Below the pieces are notes generated by a model that saw nothing but the letters and a program-made list of their open reading frames with translations, was not told where the DNA came from and made no database searches. 64,000 nt of DNA from Certhia americana (lineage: Eukaryota; Chordata; Aves; Passeriformes; Certhiidae): positions 10,493,455-10,557,454 of the forward strand of contig CM031866.1 in the NCBI GenBank assembly GCA_018697195.1, in the 5' to 3' direction. Below are positions 1 to 15,387 of this stretch, piece after piece. Position numbers and translations under genes: made by a program. Position 1 is the stretch's first letter. Each line of letters starts with the position of its first letter.

Positions 1-3000
1 CAGTGGGTGTGTTCAAATTTACCATCATGCATCTCTGCACAAGTTTACATCCCTCATTACCCAAATCTTCTTTAAACAGAACTAACATATTAGAAAGTCT
101 AATTAAATACTCTACGGTCTTTTTAAGTTTACAGAGGCATAAATGAGAACTAGTTCTCCATCTAGCAATAGAAAACCACAAGTCTGAACTTTCAGAAAGC
201 CTCAATTTGCCATAGTTGAGCAATAAGGTGAGATTTTTCTTGTTTTATCTAGGCTGATAAAGCTGGTGAAGGTGGCAAGAAGAAACAGATGTAGCATGGC
301 TGATACAAGCAGTAAGTTTTGGCATTCAGTCATGCCAGGGCTGAACAGCAACTCACATGGTTGTGCAGCATTTTCCTGGCTCCAAATACAGATTTACACC
401 TTAAACATAGCAACAGAAGCTGAATCCCAGGGAACTTGTGGAGTCATAAGGTCTTTAAAACCAAGACTCTCCTTTCAGAAGCAGCATGTCACCAAAGCAG
501 GATCTGAGGTGGATCCCTTCACATACATACTCTCATTTTTGAAAGGGAGTATGAAAAAGTGTCAAACAGGTGACCTAACAGAACTTTCTTGAAATGAACA
601 TTCAGACTGAATTATTTTCCTTGTCTACATAATTGTGTGTTATTAAATAATTCAGGAATAAAGAATATCATAGATTAAGCTGGTATTCTTCAAAAGGAAG
701 AATATAGGAGGTACCAAAAGGACAGACAGTATCTCAGCATAGAACTCCAGAGGAATATTTAGCCAGTCTCTCAGGTCCTCAAGGTTTGAAGCCATAACCC
801 ATCACACTGCTCTAGGATGCTTTCTCACCCATTCAAAGCACTGCATTAGAAATTGATTGCAAAACGTCAGCCCCATATTTTTAACACCATTTAAACAATG
901 GGGATACATTTCTTTTATCTACTCAAAGGCATCAACTCTGAAAGAACCTGCAGAAAAAATACCATACTGTTTTCTGACACCCTTTTGAAAAATACAATTT
1001 TAAAAGGGCTGACCCAGTGTTTTCCTTCTAATTAATTAAAAAGCACTGTTAAAGGTGCAACTAAATTGTTTTATTTAATGAGTTTAGTCTGAACTCTCTC
1101 TCCTCTTGCTGTGCCAGACGCTATCATCATACTTCATGGCATTTCTTTAGAGAGCATGTCTGCAGACCCTAACTCTGTAAAAAAGAACAAACTAACTTTG
1201 CAGACTGTGTATTCCACATTGGAAGCAAATGGATGTCTGCTGAGGGCAACACTCTCCACTGTGATAGTAAAAGCTTTGAAGCTTGGTCAAACTCCCAGGA
1301 CACTTCAATCTGCTTCGAGTAAATGACAGCACGAGCTGCACTCTGGCAGAAGTAGAGGAGGGACAGGATGCACTGCCACCAGTTATCTGAGTTTTTTACT
1401 GCTACATGATCCAGCTTCACTGCTTTGTACAAGAATCCCAGCCCCACCAGTACTGCTCACTATTCATTCACCTCTTTTGGAAAGGCTTCCCCCAGAACCT
1501 CAGCAGACCCCTGGGTGGCTGTACAGTTTATGAAACAGTCAGCTGATGCCACCTCCAAGGGCACAATGACAAAGGGACCAGTTTTGGCTGCCCACCAGCT
1601 CCTGAGCAGCAAAGGGGGGGATGCTCTTCTCAGAGCCCCAAGCAGAAGAGGACACACAGACTCAAAGCCCCTCAGTTTTCATGGGATGGGAAGCTTTGTT
1701 TGAAGGCAGTTCAGGAACCATGCAACATCACTGATGCAGAAATTTTTTTTATAAGTTCACTGTCACCTGTCCATGCACAGTAAGGACAGCAACACACAGA
1801 ATGAAGTCATTGCTCTGAAACCATAACATAATAACCAGAAACATAATAACAACTGGAAAGAAAACAAATAATTTCTTTAAAGAGGAAGGAATGGTTTAAG
1901 AAGTATGGTGAGAAAATCTGTTCTCATTTTAAATACCTTAACAAGGTAAGGTGTCTACCCTTGGCAAGTTATCTGGCCTGTTCACCATTACTAGCCTCAT
2001 TGTGAATTCTCTTATATTTATGTCATTTAAATACTGGAAGCTATAATCAAGGTTATACTTACTAAATAAGCAATTAGCAGTCAGACACTAATATCAAGCT
2101 GACATTTCATAAAGATTTTCAGATCCTCTGGGCCCAAAGTTCAGCCTGTATATCCATTAACTCTGTGCATTATTTTTTAAATAGCACAATATTTACTGCC
2201 TAGTTTGGTGATGCAGAACCACAATATTAAAAGACTAAATATAACATCAGCAGAGGACTATCCCCATCTCCTGACAGGAACTCCACATGTCAGAGTCACT
2301 AGAACACTTTTCAAAGAACCCTTTCTAGTAAAACCAGACTAGGCAGTGTCTTGATGACACTAGTCAAGTATGCATTCCCACCACACCTGCATGGATGGCA
2401 GCAATATACAATTACTCCTTCACCATGTTAATTCAAACTACAAAGTATCCAAAAACGTTTTTGTGAGAACAAGTAAGAGAGAGTAAAGCAAGACAGAAAC
2501 TTATGACTTCTCTCTCTGGAAACGCTACCACCTTCCACATGGGTCCATGGGGATAGGGAAGTTCCAGCAGCAGGAAAGAATGTGTTTTTCTTTTGCTAAT
2601 AGAATAAGACATTTTGACAAACAAAAGCAGCATTACATAATTCTACCACAGTACTTCTACAGTAACATGTCAATAACACGTCAGAAACACAACTTACAGG
2701 TATTTAAATCACAGTATTATATTGCAAATTTGCCTTAGAATGCACAAAAAAAATTAAAAGCCAGAGTACAAACACTTCAAAGTTAACGAGTTGTACTGAA
2801 ATTGTAGTCATTCCTTAGGTCATGTGACATCAATCCTTCAGGTAGTCACATGATGAAATAATTCTTAATGTGATTACTCTCCCCTACAACTAACTGCCTA
2901 CACACAAAAGGCTCCATATACTTATTGGTCCTTTCCTTTTCCTGTGGGATCAAATACTGCACAGTAAACAGAAAACATGAACCACATTGTGCTGTATCCA

Positions 3001-6000
3001 AAACCTGAGAGTAATATGACGACAAAAATGAGAATGATATCTTAGAGCAGTTGGCAGTCCTTGGATCACTACCATTTTCCCACAGGAACTGGCTCCAATA
3101 GTTCTACCATGGCACTGTGTTTTTTGATGGAGATAGTACCATACACCTTTCCAACATGGCATGGGATTTAGTCACAGGTCTTATGTAGCTAAATCTTGTT
3201 CATGCAAGGCCTGGAAGATTTGAATGGGAATGATTAATTATTACTTTTTGGCATTTTCTTTTGCATAAAGAATTTAGAGTTTTGGAATAGTCCTTTGGGA
3301 AATTACCCCTTAACACTTGTCCCTCTGTACTTTATAATAAAAGGTTATTATTGCAATAATTTTTCACAGACAAAAGTTTTTTGACTTCTTTCTTTATTCT
3401 CCTTTTCTAAGCATCATTTGTCTAATCTCTTTAATTTTTTTTCTCATGGGTTGAAGAGATCATCATCTTTACCAAATTCTTTAGTACTGATTGTAATTAA
3501 CAATCACAGCCTGAGCTAAATTATTTACTTGCTGGGCATCTGGCATTTTTTCCTGCTATTAGGGACTGAAGGTCACATTGACCCACTGGAAAAATCTAGA
3601 AGAATCTGAGATATCATTCATTTTTTTACTTTTTTATGTTCAGAAATTACATTATTGATCTGGTAGACACTAGGTTGTTCTTGGTAAATTAATAAAGCAC
3701 TCATTTTGTCTGTCTTCCCCCAACAAGGTCATAAGCAATTTCAGATTAGATCTAAGACTCTTGCCATGCTTGTAGTTATGTAGTGGGACTGTGGCAAAAT
3801 CTAAATAAACTAACAATTTTCCTTTATGTTGACACAGTTTTTTGCAGGACATTCCCAAACCCTCATTAAATAATTATAGAATTATCTAAAAAATCCACTC
3901 ACAAGGCCAAAGAACCGTAGTCCAAATTATACAGCAGCTTGCTCTATACTGTGTTTAAAAAGAAATCTAGTTTTTTAAAAAAGATGACTAGCATGATCTC
4001 AGGAGAGCTTTGAGCTGAGGGAAGAAACCAAGAATGGGGAATGCAGAAACCAGATTCATAAAGTGGATGTCTCTTGAAATATATAGAGCTTCAAATTTTT
4101 TTGTCCTTAGTGATACATTGGAGTATTTCCAAATATTCTGAATATTGTATCCACTCCACCATGAGTAGGTAAAAGAGGTGGGAAGGAGAGGGGGTCTTGA
4201 TCTCTCCACTTAACATTCTGTCTGGTTAGAGAGATGCAAGGGAATAGTAAGTGCTACCTGGTCTAGTATCAGGGAAAGTACAGCTTACAAAGGCAGTGAG
4301 TGAGGTGGCTCAGGATGCCAGCCAGACAAAACAGCATCAATGCAGAACTGAAGAGAATTTCTGCTCAGCCACACTCATTCACCACACTGAAATTTCTGCA
4401 GAAGAGGAGAAACTCAAACATTTCATTCAGACAAATCTCCAGCTGATACTGAACGTCCAGTCCACTGGTGCCCCTTGAAATTTGTCCAACTGATTCTACT
4501 ACAAGCATAATGCCTTGAATATTCAAACACTGTGGCCTCCTGAAATACCATCCACACCTACTTATCTTTTAGAAGGAGACAACTTCTACATAAAGTGACT
4601 AAGAGTTAAAAAAGCACAAAGCTTCAAATATGAAGGACATGACATGGGCAGGCATATTGATGGGCTGTGCACCTCTAGTAAGGGAACTCCCACTACGACT
4701 GCTGACCTCAATGGAATTTAGGCTCCTGCTGAAAAATGTAGTGCACTGATATTTATCTATACGTACGTTACTCCTCAGTTCAATTTAAATTCCTAACTGA
4801 GCTATTATGTCAGCATCCCAAAAGCATCCCAAAAGAAAGGCACTTCAGTTTGGGGATTTAGAGCCTAGAATAATTCTATTCAGATAAACAAGTGATATTG
4901 GAAGTCATCCAAGAATTGGTGACAAATGACAATATTGTTTGTGATGCTGTAGGACGTTCCTTTCCTACAGAGAGAGAGAGAGCGCACCCTTAGGATATGC
5001 CAAGTACAAAGGAATTCAAATACAAACAGTAACGTTCTAGAAAACTGCACAAAAACTGAAAGCACCAAAGTAATATAAATAAAAAATATATTAAATCAAG
5101 CTAATTATTTTTAAAGTTCAACAAAACAACAACAACATTCACAAAACCTCAACTCAGACCAAAAGACATGGTAGTTCTCTGGAACTGTAACTTGGAATTT
5201 CCACAACAGAATTTTGCTAGTGGTGGGCTCCAAACTGCCCTCTAAGAGTAGCACAGTGGATCTAACAGTAATATCAGATGAGTCAAGGAAAAGCACATCA
5301 AAGAAAATAAATAAAATTGAAGGTTTCCATAATGCTTATTTACTGACTGACTTAAAACCTGAACAAGTACAGGGATATGAAGGCAGGAATGCCATTTTGA
5401 AGATGCCTTGTAAATAATGCTGACAGAGCAAACTGAATATGCATTTCATTGGGCACTGTAGAAATAAAATAGTATGGCAGTAACTGTTTCAGTACTCTTC
5501 ACAATCTTTCACATTATTTCTACATAACACAACCATGATCTGTTTTCCTTCTTTCTTTTGAAACTTTTTTCCAGGCTGTCTCTTCCTAGCATCTCCTATG
5601 CCATAATTCCACCTTTTCCTACCATAATGAAAAAAAGGTGTGCCGAAGATGCCACTGCATTGTCAGTCACACTGGCTGTGTAATGTGGTGCTGCCATCAC
5701 TATCTTGTTCTCTTCCTTGAGAGGTTTCTTCCACCTTTAGCGAGGAAAGTCAATCTTCCTCTGTTCCTCATCATCATCTTAATCTATTCCTCATCAAATT
5801 TGAACTAAAGCACCTTTGGCTTTGCTGTTCTCTGGTGGATGAGAATCTTCACAAACACCACAGAAAACAATATCACTGTTTTCCCCCCAGTCCCTTCCTA
5901 AACACCTCACCTGCTCAGAGGGCTGCAGGATGATGATGAGGCTAAGAGGAACAGAGGACCAGCCTTGCAGACTGGCTGCACTCATCCCTTGCATTTGAGG

Positions 6001-6019
6001 CCTCTTCTCCGCTGGCTCC
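1..6019. other. Noncoding AT-rich DNA, no gene recognised
   Basis: No open frame here exceeds 108 codons, and none resembles a protein family I know. A stretch near 1400-1700 is somewhat richer in GC and is open for 92 codons on the plus strand, but codon content and context give no support for a gene. A short (AG)7 run lies at 4969-4982. CpG dinucleotides are rare, as expected for methylated vertebrate intergenic or intronic DNA. Confidence 0.6.
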
Positions 6020-6402
6020 CATAGACCAAACTGTTCTACTTGAAGGGACCTGCAGCCACCATCTAGTGCTACTCTCTGGTTGAGGCCATTGTACAAGTGC
6101 CTCTCAAACACTGACCAGCTCAGGGAAATCTGCTCTAGAAAACTTGTTCCAGTGTTTGACTACTCTCTTGGTAGAGAAATTCATCCCAATGTCCAGTCTA
6201 AACCTCCCCCAGCATGGAGTTGAATGATTCCAAACACCCTACCCTTGGATATCAAGAAATTCTCACCATCTCCCTCACTATCTTCCATCCCCAGGAAGCT
6301 GTAGAGTGCAACGAAGTCAACCCTCAGTCTTCATTTCTCTAAACTAGATAGTCCCCAAGTCCCTAACTGCTCCTTACAAGCTATTCCTTCCAGCCCTTCT
6401 GT
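6020..6402 (-). repeat. Old CR1 LINE fragment (3' region)
   Basis: The plus strand reads as the complement of an avian CR1 3' end. It starts with an 'atagaccaaactgttc' stretch followed by 'gaagggacct' and 'catctagt'. A 'ttgttccagtgtttgac' stretch then leads into 'gtagagaaattcatccc', 'aatgtccagtctaaacctcc', 'gctgtagagtgcaacgaagtc' and 'ctccttacaag'. These blocks occur in the order and spacing familiar from CR1, so the element lies on the minus strand with its 3' end at the left. It is 5'-truncated, as CR1 copies usually are. Many substitutions mark it as an old, inactive copy. Boundaries are approximate to about 15 bases. The family call rests on recognition of the consensus pattern, not on an alignment. 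Confidence 0.75.
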
Positions 6403-9400
6403 ATTTCACTGTAATGGTAAAGTCTTCCTGCAAAAAAGCAGGGAGGTGGTTCATGTTTGTGTAAGTGTCCACTGAAATTGTGTTCTGATTCAGGCCTCTT
6501 AATAATACAGAAAATTAACAATCAACAACAAAGCTGCAAGGATAAGAGAAAAACTAGAAACAGTTGCAGCTTCCTTACCTGGTAACTGCTGATCAGGAAA
6601 ACCTTGGATCCTGCCTCTCGTGCAGTAGGGTACATTTCCACTATACATGTGATTCTTAGCTGAGTTCATTCAATAAATCTGGGTCCTCAATTATTGACAC
6701 CCGCACATTCTGCTTTCTCCCTTTTCTTCTGAATTGCCTTGCTCCTTCAGCACAGATTGAATGACTGATTAATTGGAACACTTTCAGTATTGCCTCTGTT
6801 GCTCACATTAGAGATGTCATTCATTTGTGTGAGAAAGCAGAGATAAGCAGTGCTTAGTTCGCCTTTCTATCCTTGTACTCGGCCTAAAAACGAGGAAGCT
6901 CTAAGTGTCTTCAGGGTAATTATGCTGGTATTTATTACTGTGGGTAACTCTGAGTGCCTTGAGGTGGAAGCATTCTTGTTACCAAAGCATGACCACCAAC
7001 AGAAACATTCAAAATGCATGTCTTGCAGATAAAAACAAGCAGAGAATTTCCAGAAAGAATAGTTGGCAATTTTATGATAACTGGGAAATTGAACATGTTT
7101 ATGATCCAACAGCAAAATATCTTACTTCCTGCCTATAAACAAGGTCCAGCCTTGTGGTGTTACTTTGCAGAAATGAAGGGGGGAAGAAAAGGTTTTGCAA
7201 TACTTTTGCTATCATCCCGTCTTCCTGTGTCCTGCTCCTTGTCCCTGGCTCTGCTACATTAGCCTGTGGTCATGAATGAACAATTATAAAGATAAAATGT
7301 TTTCATTAGCAGATTTTATTTTGCATTTTCTATGATTTCAGAGAGGGAAGATTTGTTTTAATTACAGCTTGCACTTCAGTAACACACATTCTCATCAGGC
7401 ATCTTTGTCACCCGTGAGCAGAGTGTATGATCTCCATGAGCACGTCTGTGTTGTACTCAGACTGAACAGGGATGAATGCAACAGAAAACCTTACATAGAG
7501 CACGAACACCAAAGATTTTTTAATCCTACCCTGACTTAACCATAGAGAAGCTGGTGGATTTTATTCCCCTGTATCACCCAGTTGTGTCCAGATCCAGAAC
7601 AAGACTAAAAGCTAAGACATTTAGATTTGCAGTCTTGTCAGCTGACACTGTGAAGTACTGACAGATGCCCCAGAAGACTCTCAATGTCATGGCCCTTGAA
7701 ACTTCTCTAGCCCCAGCATTATCACTCTGCTTGCCAGTCAGGAATTCAGAAATTATGCTTTGCTACCTTTGCATCTAATTTACATCTCATACAGGGCTGT
7801 CATTCTAACACAAAAATTAACAATCAAGGAAAAAAGAATGGCTGCAAGAACACCAATAAAGTATACACTCTTATTAAGATAACTGTTTTTAAATACACAA
7901 AAGTTTTTGTAAGTCTTTGATGAAACCCCCTCACAAACTACCACCTCTAAAAATAACCTTCTGACCCTATGCTGATTGTAGGAAGGATGATTGAAAACCA
8001 CCAGGAAACAATCCTGCAGTGTGAAATTCAGTGTGTAATGAGGGGTGCAGGTTCCCTCACCCTGGGCATGCTTTGGTCAAGCTCATCAGGCAGCACTGCC
8101 ACAGCTGAAATACCATTGTGATTTTGGCAGCAAGGAACAATTCTGTGCACAGAAGCAACTTCAAAGTGAAGCATGCTTTGAAAAGGTAAAACACTGAATC
8201 ATGCTGCCATTTAATGACTTTTACAGCTTATGAGGATAGGGTAGAAACCTTTTACATTCTTTTCTATCTGCAGTTTTTTGATACCTTGAAAGACTCACTG
8301 CATTTCTTCCACTCTTCTCCATCAAACTCTTCCCAGGCACACACCAAGCCCAGCGCATCAGACATGGGGACCCCATTCCTTCTATTTAACTTCCCCAGTG
8401 CTAAAACCAGAACAAGTCCTGGTTTCTGAAATTGCCAGGGCAGGATTCCACAATGACTTTTTAAAAAATTAGATTATTTGAGCCTGCATATAAATATTTG
8501 AAGACTAGAATTATATCAGGAAAAGATACACAGGTAGATCCTAGCATCAGAAGGGCAAAAGTGTAAATGTTTTAAATGCAGCAGATGAGTTGTTAGATCA
8601 CAAACCAAACGTTCAGTTAGTCAAATTCTCATCTGGTGAGAACTAAGTTCCCAGCCTGAACAGATTTATGTCAGTCAACGATGATGTTCATTTCCAACTG
8701 CACTGGCTTTGTAAAATTTAGGGCCTGATTCATTAACATTCAAGGTACTTTGCAAAGGCCATCTTTTCTGTGAGCTTTTGTGGCAGAGATAGAATGATAT
8801 ATCCCAGTGGGTTTGTGATTCACAGTTGTAAGGTGGATTTGTTTTGGCATTAGCATAGCCAATTATTAAATGAATTTCATTTATTAAATAAATTCTCTAT
8901 CAAGTGCTACATTGTAAATAATGTGAGGGGGTGGCTAGAAGCTGCAAAAATGTCAGAAAATCAAAGTCTATGTCAAATATTTAGAAATCTACACAGAATG
9001 TACATTCCTTCTCTTTTTTGTATTATTTTTCTATTCTGTCTTCTTCATTCAAGTTCCAACTTATTTCATACTGCTACAATATTTCAAGTCATGCAATATA
9101 CAACTTTATTATAATCACTTGTTCACAAGATACAACCTAAAGAAGAATTTCCTTTCACTAGAATGCCTTTAATGTCAGATTGTGTTGCGCATTCAAGGGT
9201 TAAGGAAGGCATTTAAAACACTTCATAATTTTAGAGTAATGTTAGTAGGCAGCAAAGTCTGTTAACATTGTTAATGAATTCCCATCTCAGCAAGATAGGA
9301 GCTAACTACTCTTTCATTTCAGATTATGATTATCTTGGGCTTCAGGCAACCACTTTGGTCATGGAAACAAATACCTATTTGCAAAAGCATTTAGAATAAG

Positions 9401-10510
9401 ATTGCATTTAACTGTGTATCTCTTTGGTTCTTGACCAATTTACCTTTAGGAAAGAAAAAGAGCAGGGACAGATTTAAATCTGTGGATTTAAATTAGTTTT
9501 ATCAGTTAATTTGAATAAAATAAAAAAATTAAAAGCTATTGGCCAATCTCAGCAGATAAAAATAGTGCCAACAATTGCCATATCATGAATGCAAATCTAC
9601 TAAAGGACAGTCCAATACTGATTCAGCAACTTCCATCCACCAGTCTTTTCCAAAAATCAGAATAATGTCTCCTGTCCCCCTACCAGGGCCAGTCACAAAG
9701 TTTTCTATTAACTGCACTGACTGAAGGTCCCCACCAGCTGAATAAATGTGAACAAGACTAAAAGGAAGATTCAAGCTCAGGCTGAAGCTGTGGGATAGGA
9801 GCAAACAGAGTCACTCGCAGCTGAAGGTCCCTAAGCCTCCCTGACATCTCACCAGCATGAAGGGCTGTCCATGCCATCAAACAGGATGGTTTGATTCAGT
9901 CAGTAGATCATCAGGTGGCCACACATGAAGTTAAAATGCTAGATTTTAGGTTCATACATGGTTATCAGTCTGAAGGAAATTGGAGATTTTTGCAACTTAA
10001 AATACATGATAACACAATAAAATTTACAGCTTGAGACTTACAGATCACCATTAAGGTCATTTAAGCATAACTTTAACATTCTGCAAACAGGTTATGGGGT
10101 TTTCTCACCCTGGGCACCCTTCGAAAAATAAAAAGAAATCTAGTTAAAAAGTCAATGGAGTTCAGGAATTAATTTTATCCTAAAGTAAACATTTAAAAGT
10201 AGCCCAGGTGGAACATTCCTTCAGTGTATCTATAAACACAGAAACTGATCAGATTTGAAGGATTTATCTGGAACGTGAAGATTTGTGTTAAAGATTTCTG
10301 AACAAGGCAGAATAAATGGTTTGGTTCCAGAGCCTGTAAACGATCATCCTAACTGAAAACTACAGGGTACACTGACCTACAAGCTATCATTTCCTTCTGC
10401 TTCTCAACAACACTTGCACTCTGCCTTTAAGATACTTCTGAAAAACAACTTAGATTCATACTATAAACCTTAGCTTAAAACAAACATTTTTACTGTGATT
10501 TTTGAAACAT

Positions 10511-10525
10511 AAAAAAAAAAAAAAA
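10511..10525. repeat. Poly(A) tract, 15 bp
   Basis: Uninterrupted run of 15 A. No recognisable retroposon body was seen upstream of it on the plus strand, so it is listed only as a simple repeat. Confidence 0.85.
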
Positions 10526-13500
10526 TCATCTAAATACCAAGGCAGAGATCTGTTGTTACAAGATTTTTTTGAGCTACAGGAACAGAAGTCTGATTTTAGC
10601 AGTTCCAGTGTTCTCATCAGTTGAAAAACGGACATGTAAAATTAAGAAAATTCTCACAGCATTCATTTTACTGGACCAGCATGCATGTTACTGTTAACCT
10701 GCCTTAGAAAAAAGCCCTGTATTTACTGAAATACAAAATGGATCATCATATGCATTTACTCTCACTTTTCTAGTTTTTGGCACAAAATAAACATTAGAGA
10801 ATGCTCCCAAAAAAATCAAAGCAAACAAAAACAACAAAAAATTCCCACACCTAACAAAACAAACCATGCAAAAAACCCTTACCTGACAGTTTTTCAACTT
10901 TTTTTTTTCTCAAATTTGTGCTCAAAGTGCTAAGGTTAAGAAGTACTGAATATGATATAATTTGAACTCAATTTTCATTAAAATGTGTGGTAATTTTTAG
11001 GCATTTCTAGCTTCAAATGCAAAAATGACTGTGCTTTTATATGCCCTCACACAATGTACAGTGTAAAGATGAGAATCAAGTACTGAATTAGGAAAAATGT
11101 CCAAAGAGATCAAAAAAGAACCAGAAAATGAGAGTGATGAAGCAGAAATTCAAAATTATATTATTAGAATTCCACTACTAAGAAAAAATTTACATTTTTC
11201 CTCTGCTTTACAATAGTCTTCCATCACTTAAATGCTGGATTTACAGATAATATTTTGCCATTTATCAATATGAAATTTTATGCAATCTAAGCACGTAAGC
11301 ACTTTTTGGTAAATATCAGTCTTATTTTATGAGTTGCCTAGCAAATGCATGGATATGTCATAAATAAATAACTTCGATTAATAAATTATTATGGCAATAA
11401 ATAAGTAATGTTTCAAATTACCCACTAGCAAAGCACAGATACTGAGCAATTTTCTTATTTTAAATTCAGATTTTCTAATTCACTCCTTATTCCATGCTGC
11501 CACAATAGTATTATACAGTTCTTATCTGCAATTTTCCAAACTCCAAAGATCATATTAACTTCAACTGTCTCTCAAATTGACTAGATTATGAATTTATGGA
11601 ATGAAGATATTTATGCAATGATCAACAAGAAAACAACAAAAAAAGACCCCAAACTACATGCAAAGATAAATCCAGTGAAACTGAAATTGAAATTCTAAAC
11701 AATATGTACCAAAAGTCAGTGGCTGTTTAAATCTCAGATATTATCCCCAAGTACTAGAAATGAAACATTTTTAATTAGAAGTAGTGGTATAGCATATCAA
11801 ACAATAAAATGGAAAAAATATTATGAAAGTTTTGAATTATTAAGATGAACACCATTTTGTCCACTCAGGTATTTACTATATATTCCTTGTGTGGCATTAT
11901 TTTGACAGACTTATACTTACAGTTCTCTTTTAATACTCTAAAAAGGAATAAAACTTTGCAGAGCAGAGCAGAAGCATTCCTGCTGCAGCCAGCAGTAAAA
12001 ACCAAGCTACACTTCAATGCATAATCCTCCTCTGCCTAAATACTGAGATAACAACTAATTGTAATACCAGTATTCTTGGACTGCACTGGGTGTTTTCATT
12101 TGGGAGACAGCATTTTCCTTGAATGAGCCTCTCTGGAGGTGGAAAAACTGAACCAAACCAAATACGTGATAAAATAAGGAAGAGGAAGGATGATTTTAAA
12201 TATCATCTAGATTGTGAAATCATTCTCTAGGAGGATTTGAGTCAAACCCAAAGTGGATTGAGTGAGGATTTTGTGCAGCTGCTTAAATCTGTATGGTGGC
12301 CCAGAAGTGCTGAACTAGAAAGAGGCACATTATCCTCTCTCATCCTCAGCTTCACACAAAGCAGCTATTGAGAAACACTGATTCTTCTCTGAGTCTTCCT
12401 GGCACAGGGAGAATGGCAGGAGTTTTGGAGCTATAAACAATTTATCCTGAAATGTTTTGGGAGAAGGGAAAAAAAAAAATTAAAAGCAGTATATGCCATT
12501 AACGATCATCAAATCTATTGTAGCCATTAATAATTTCTTCTGTGAGAAAAAGCAACCTCAAGGGAAATAATGCCTTAGGAGGCAAAACTTGTATATCTGC
12601 AAAAATAAATGCTTAAGGGAGAAGCCTGCCCAGTCAAAATGATCTGCTGGGCTGTGGGGATGAAGGCACCCAGGGGACAATCTCACAGAGTGTTTATGGC
12701 ACAAATATGTAGCTTAGTGTCTTCAATGCAGTATAATCTGCATATTGAACAATATGCAAATCACAAGTTCTGTTTTCACAAATCTCAGAATGCTCAGACC
12801 CTTATTCTTAATAATCCAAATGAAGACCAGTGTCAACCCAGCAACAACAGGTATATCTATGAGAACAGAGAAAAGGGTGAAAGGCAAGCTCAAATGTTCA
12901 TCACTAAAAGCACATGTCCCCTGTCAGGTTCCAGGCTGGATCACATTGGAGCAGGGCAAGGAAACAAGCACAGAGAGGATGAACAGGACTATGGAGCTGC
13001 ATTATCAAGTATTAAGCACAGAAAACTCCAAGAGAAATATTTCTTCACACAAGATACAACTGAAAGGTAAAAAATCGCATCCGTGCCACAGGTGTTGCAA
13101 GGGCTAAACTATAAATATCGTGAAAAAGGTTTAGATAAAATCCTGAAGGATAGGTCTATCACTGGATATTTGATATGACAGTTTGGATATAACTTTTGCC
13201 TTAGAAGTCCTTAAACTATTGATTGCCATAAACTGTAAGAATATAAAATTACCCTTTCTCAAAAGGGTCCTCCAACACTTTTCTGTGAGAATCTGCTGTT
13301 GAAATAGATGGTGTGACTTGGGTAAGATGAGAAACATATCACTATCTTCTGTGAGTGTATATGGAATATCATTGAGAATTTTTGATTTGCCACCTGCCAT
13401 AATTACTTTCTTTTAAGTTGAATTGATGAGAATACTTATATGAGAAGCCACAAGGTATATGCATGCTCAATTACAGTACAGAAGCAATAATTTTAATTTC

Positions 13501-14399
13501 CAACAAAGAAATAATGTTTGATGAAATAACTTACTAAACAATTCACCTCTTGTTGAGTTGCTTAAAGGTGTACCATGCATAGGCTATTCCTACTTTATAT
13601 TTTGATATTTTTCTAACAGTCAATACTTTTATTGTGAGTTGCTTAATCCTGAAAAAAAGTCTATTCATTGCATATTCACAATCTAATTCATCCAGAAGCT
13701 TCTACAAAATGTTTTATTGATATGCCCTGATGAGACAATTCCCATTAATAAAGGGGAAAAAAATACACAAGAAACCAAAGGTCTGCTTAATATGAATCTA
13801 AACATCATAAGGGACCAAAGAAATCTTACACAAGCAAAATTGATTTTATAAAGTCTGGCCCTCTGTGATGCAGGTTTGCACAGGTTATTGCCTAACAATG
13901 AACTTATTAACAACAAAATTACACAAGAGAGTGTGAACATGCTAGACATGGATCTAAAGGGATAATGTAGAGCTGCTTGAAAATCTGTAAATCTTCTAAG
14001 GGTGGGGACTCAGAAAAGATTAATTCAGGGTGAGGCTGCCAATTGCTGCTTCAAAGCTTTCGCAGGCCTGGATGCAGAAGTACCTTGAGTCTGACTGGCT
14101 CAGATCAACTTCATAAGCCAGGCAGGCTCTTTAAAAAAGTTAAAGAATGTTTTCAAATCTCAAAAAATATATGAGAGCTTCCTATAAATATTATTACATT
14201 CACTGAAAAATTAAAACCATATGTAGAAAAATTCCCTGATCATATCCAGCAAAATATATTTGTATGTTCTAGCCAAGATAGGGCACTAGACTTTACCATA
14301 TTCAAATTCACTACACAACTATTATAAGCAAAATTCAGGTTAAAATTCAAACACACAGGGAACATTTTCACATATGCAGTAATTTTCTAACTTTCTGCC

Positions 14400-14415
14400 T
14401 TTTTTTTTTTTTTTT
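14400..14415. repeat. Poly(T) tract, 16 bp
   Basis: Uninterrupted run of 16 T. It could be the tail of a minus-strand retroposon, but no element body was recognised to its right. Confidence 0.85.
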
Positions 14416-15387
14416 GGTATGCTTTTCTTAGAGATTTAAATTCCTCCAGTTGTTACCTGGAATATTTCCCCAAGTTAAGATAAGAATTATTTCAACAATC
14501 CATATTCAATATTCATAATAATTTCATACAAACATTAAGAATTCAAATCTAATTTTTCAAATCATGAAGCCAAGATAGTGGGGTTAGGTACAATGTAATC
14601 CTGGGAATGAGTAAATTGAAAGAAATCCATTATCCTGAATTCCCAGTTCTGGACTGAACAGACATATCCATCATCCTTCTGACTGACACTGGACAGAGCA
14701 GTCCCAAAAGAGCCCACACTAAGGTACCACACTCTTTACCACATTGACTTTTCGTATCTAAATTATGCAAATCAAGAAATTAAATGAGAAATGCCATCTC
14801 TCTCAGAATGGCATCAATTTGACCATACATAAATGAGAAATACTATGTCTGCCTTACTTTTACACCAGCTTTAAATATTAACAAGAAAAGATATTCTCCA
14901 CTGAAAATCAGTTCAATGCTAAGAATCACATTGGCATAAATCAGGAGAAACCTCTATTAGTGTATAAATGTTTTGTGCAGGTAAAATCCTGGTTTACTTA
15001 TAAAATTGCAGGAAAATAGTGTTGGGTTTAATCTGGGCACAGCTGCTGACACATAACTGAACTTGTATTTCTGTGGACTTTGCTCTCATAAGAAATACAT
15101 AGGTATTTCTCTTACCACATTCTCCTTTAAGTAACACCATAACATCTGGTATTTGTAGAATTTGTAAGAAAAGGTCTTCATGAAATCTTGACTGTTCAGT
15201 AAAATATCCATTCCTCTCCACTACTGAGCACGTGAAGAATATTTATTACAGCATGAGTCCTGGTGCACTACAGGTGCTGTAAGGGTGTGTAAGCAAATGT
15301 GAAATGGTACCTCCAGATGGATTTTACCTTGCACAATGCACCACTTTCCCTTCTAATAAAGGGAATTGGTAACTGCAAATCTGATCC

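Larger units (their letters stand above)
6403..15387. other. Noncoding AT-rich DNA, no gene recognised
   Basis: Nothing recognisable as an exon, RNA gene or transposon was found. The longest open stretch (12609-13070, plus) is 153 codons and overlaps another frame of 120 codons, but neither resembles a known protein and no splice or start context supports them. Homopolymer tracts include an A15 run at 10511-10525 and a T16 run at 14400-14415. Confidence 0.55.

Noticed and set aside
12609..13107. Overlapping plus-strand open frames of 153 and 120 codons
   Set aside because: Neither translation resembles a known family. Two frames open over the same bases, and there is no start, splice or neighbour support.
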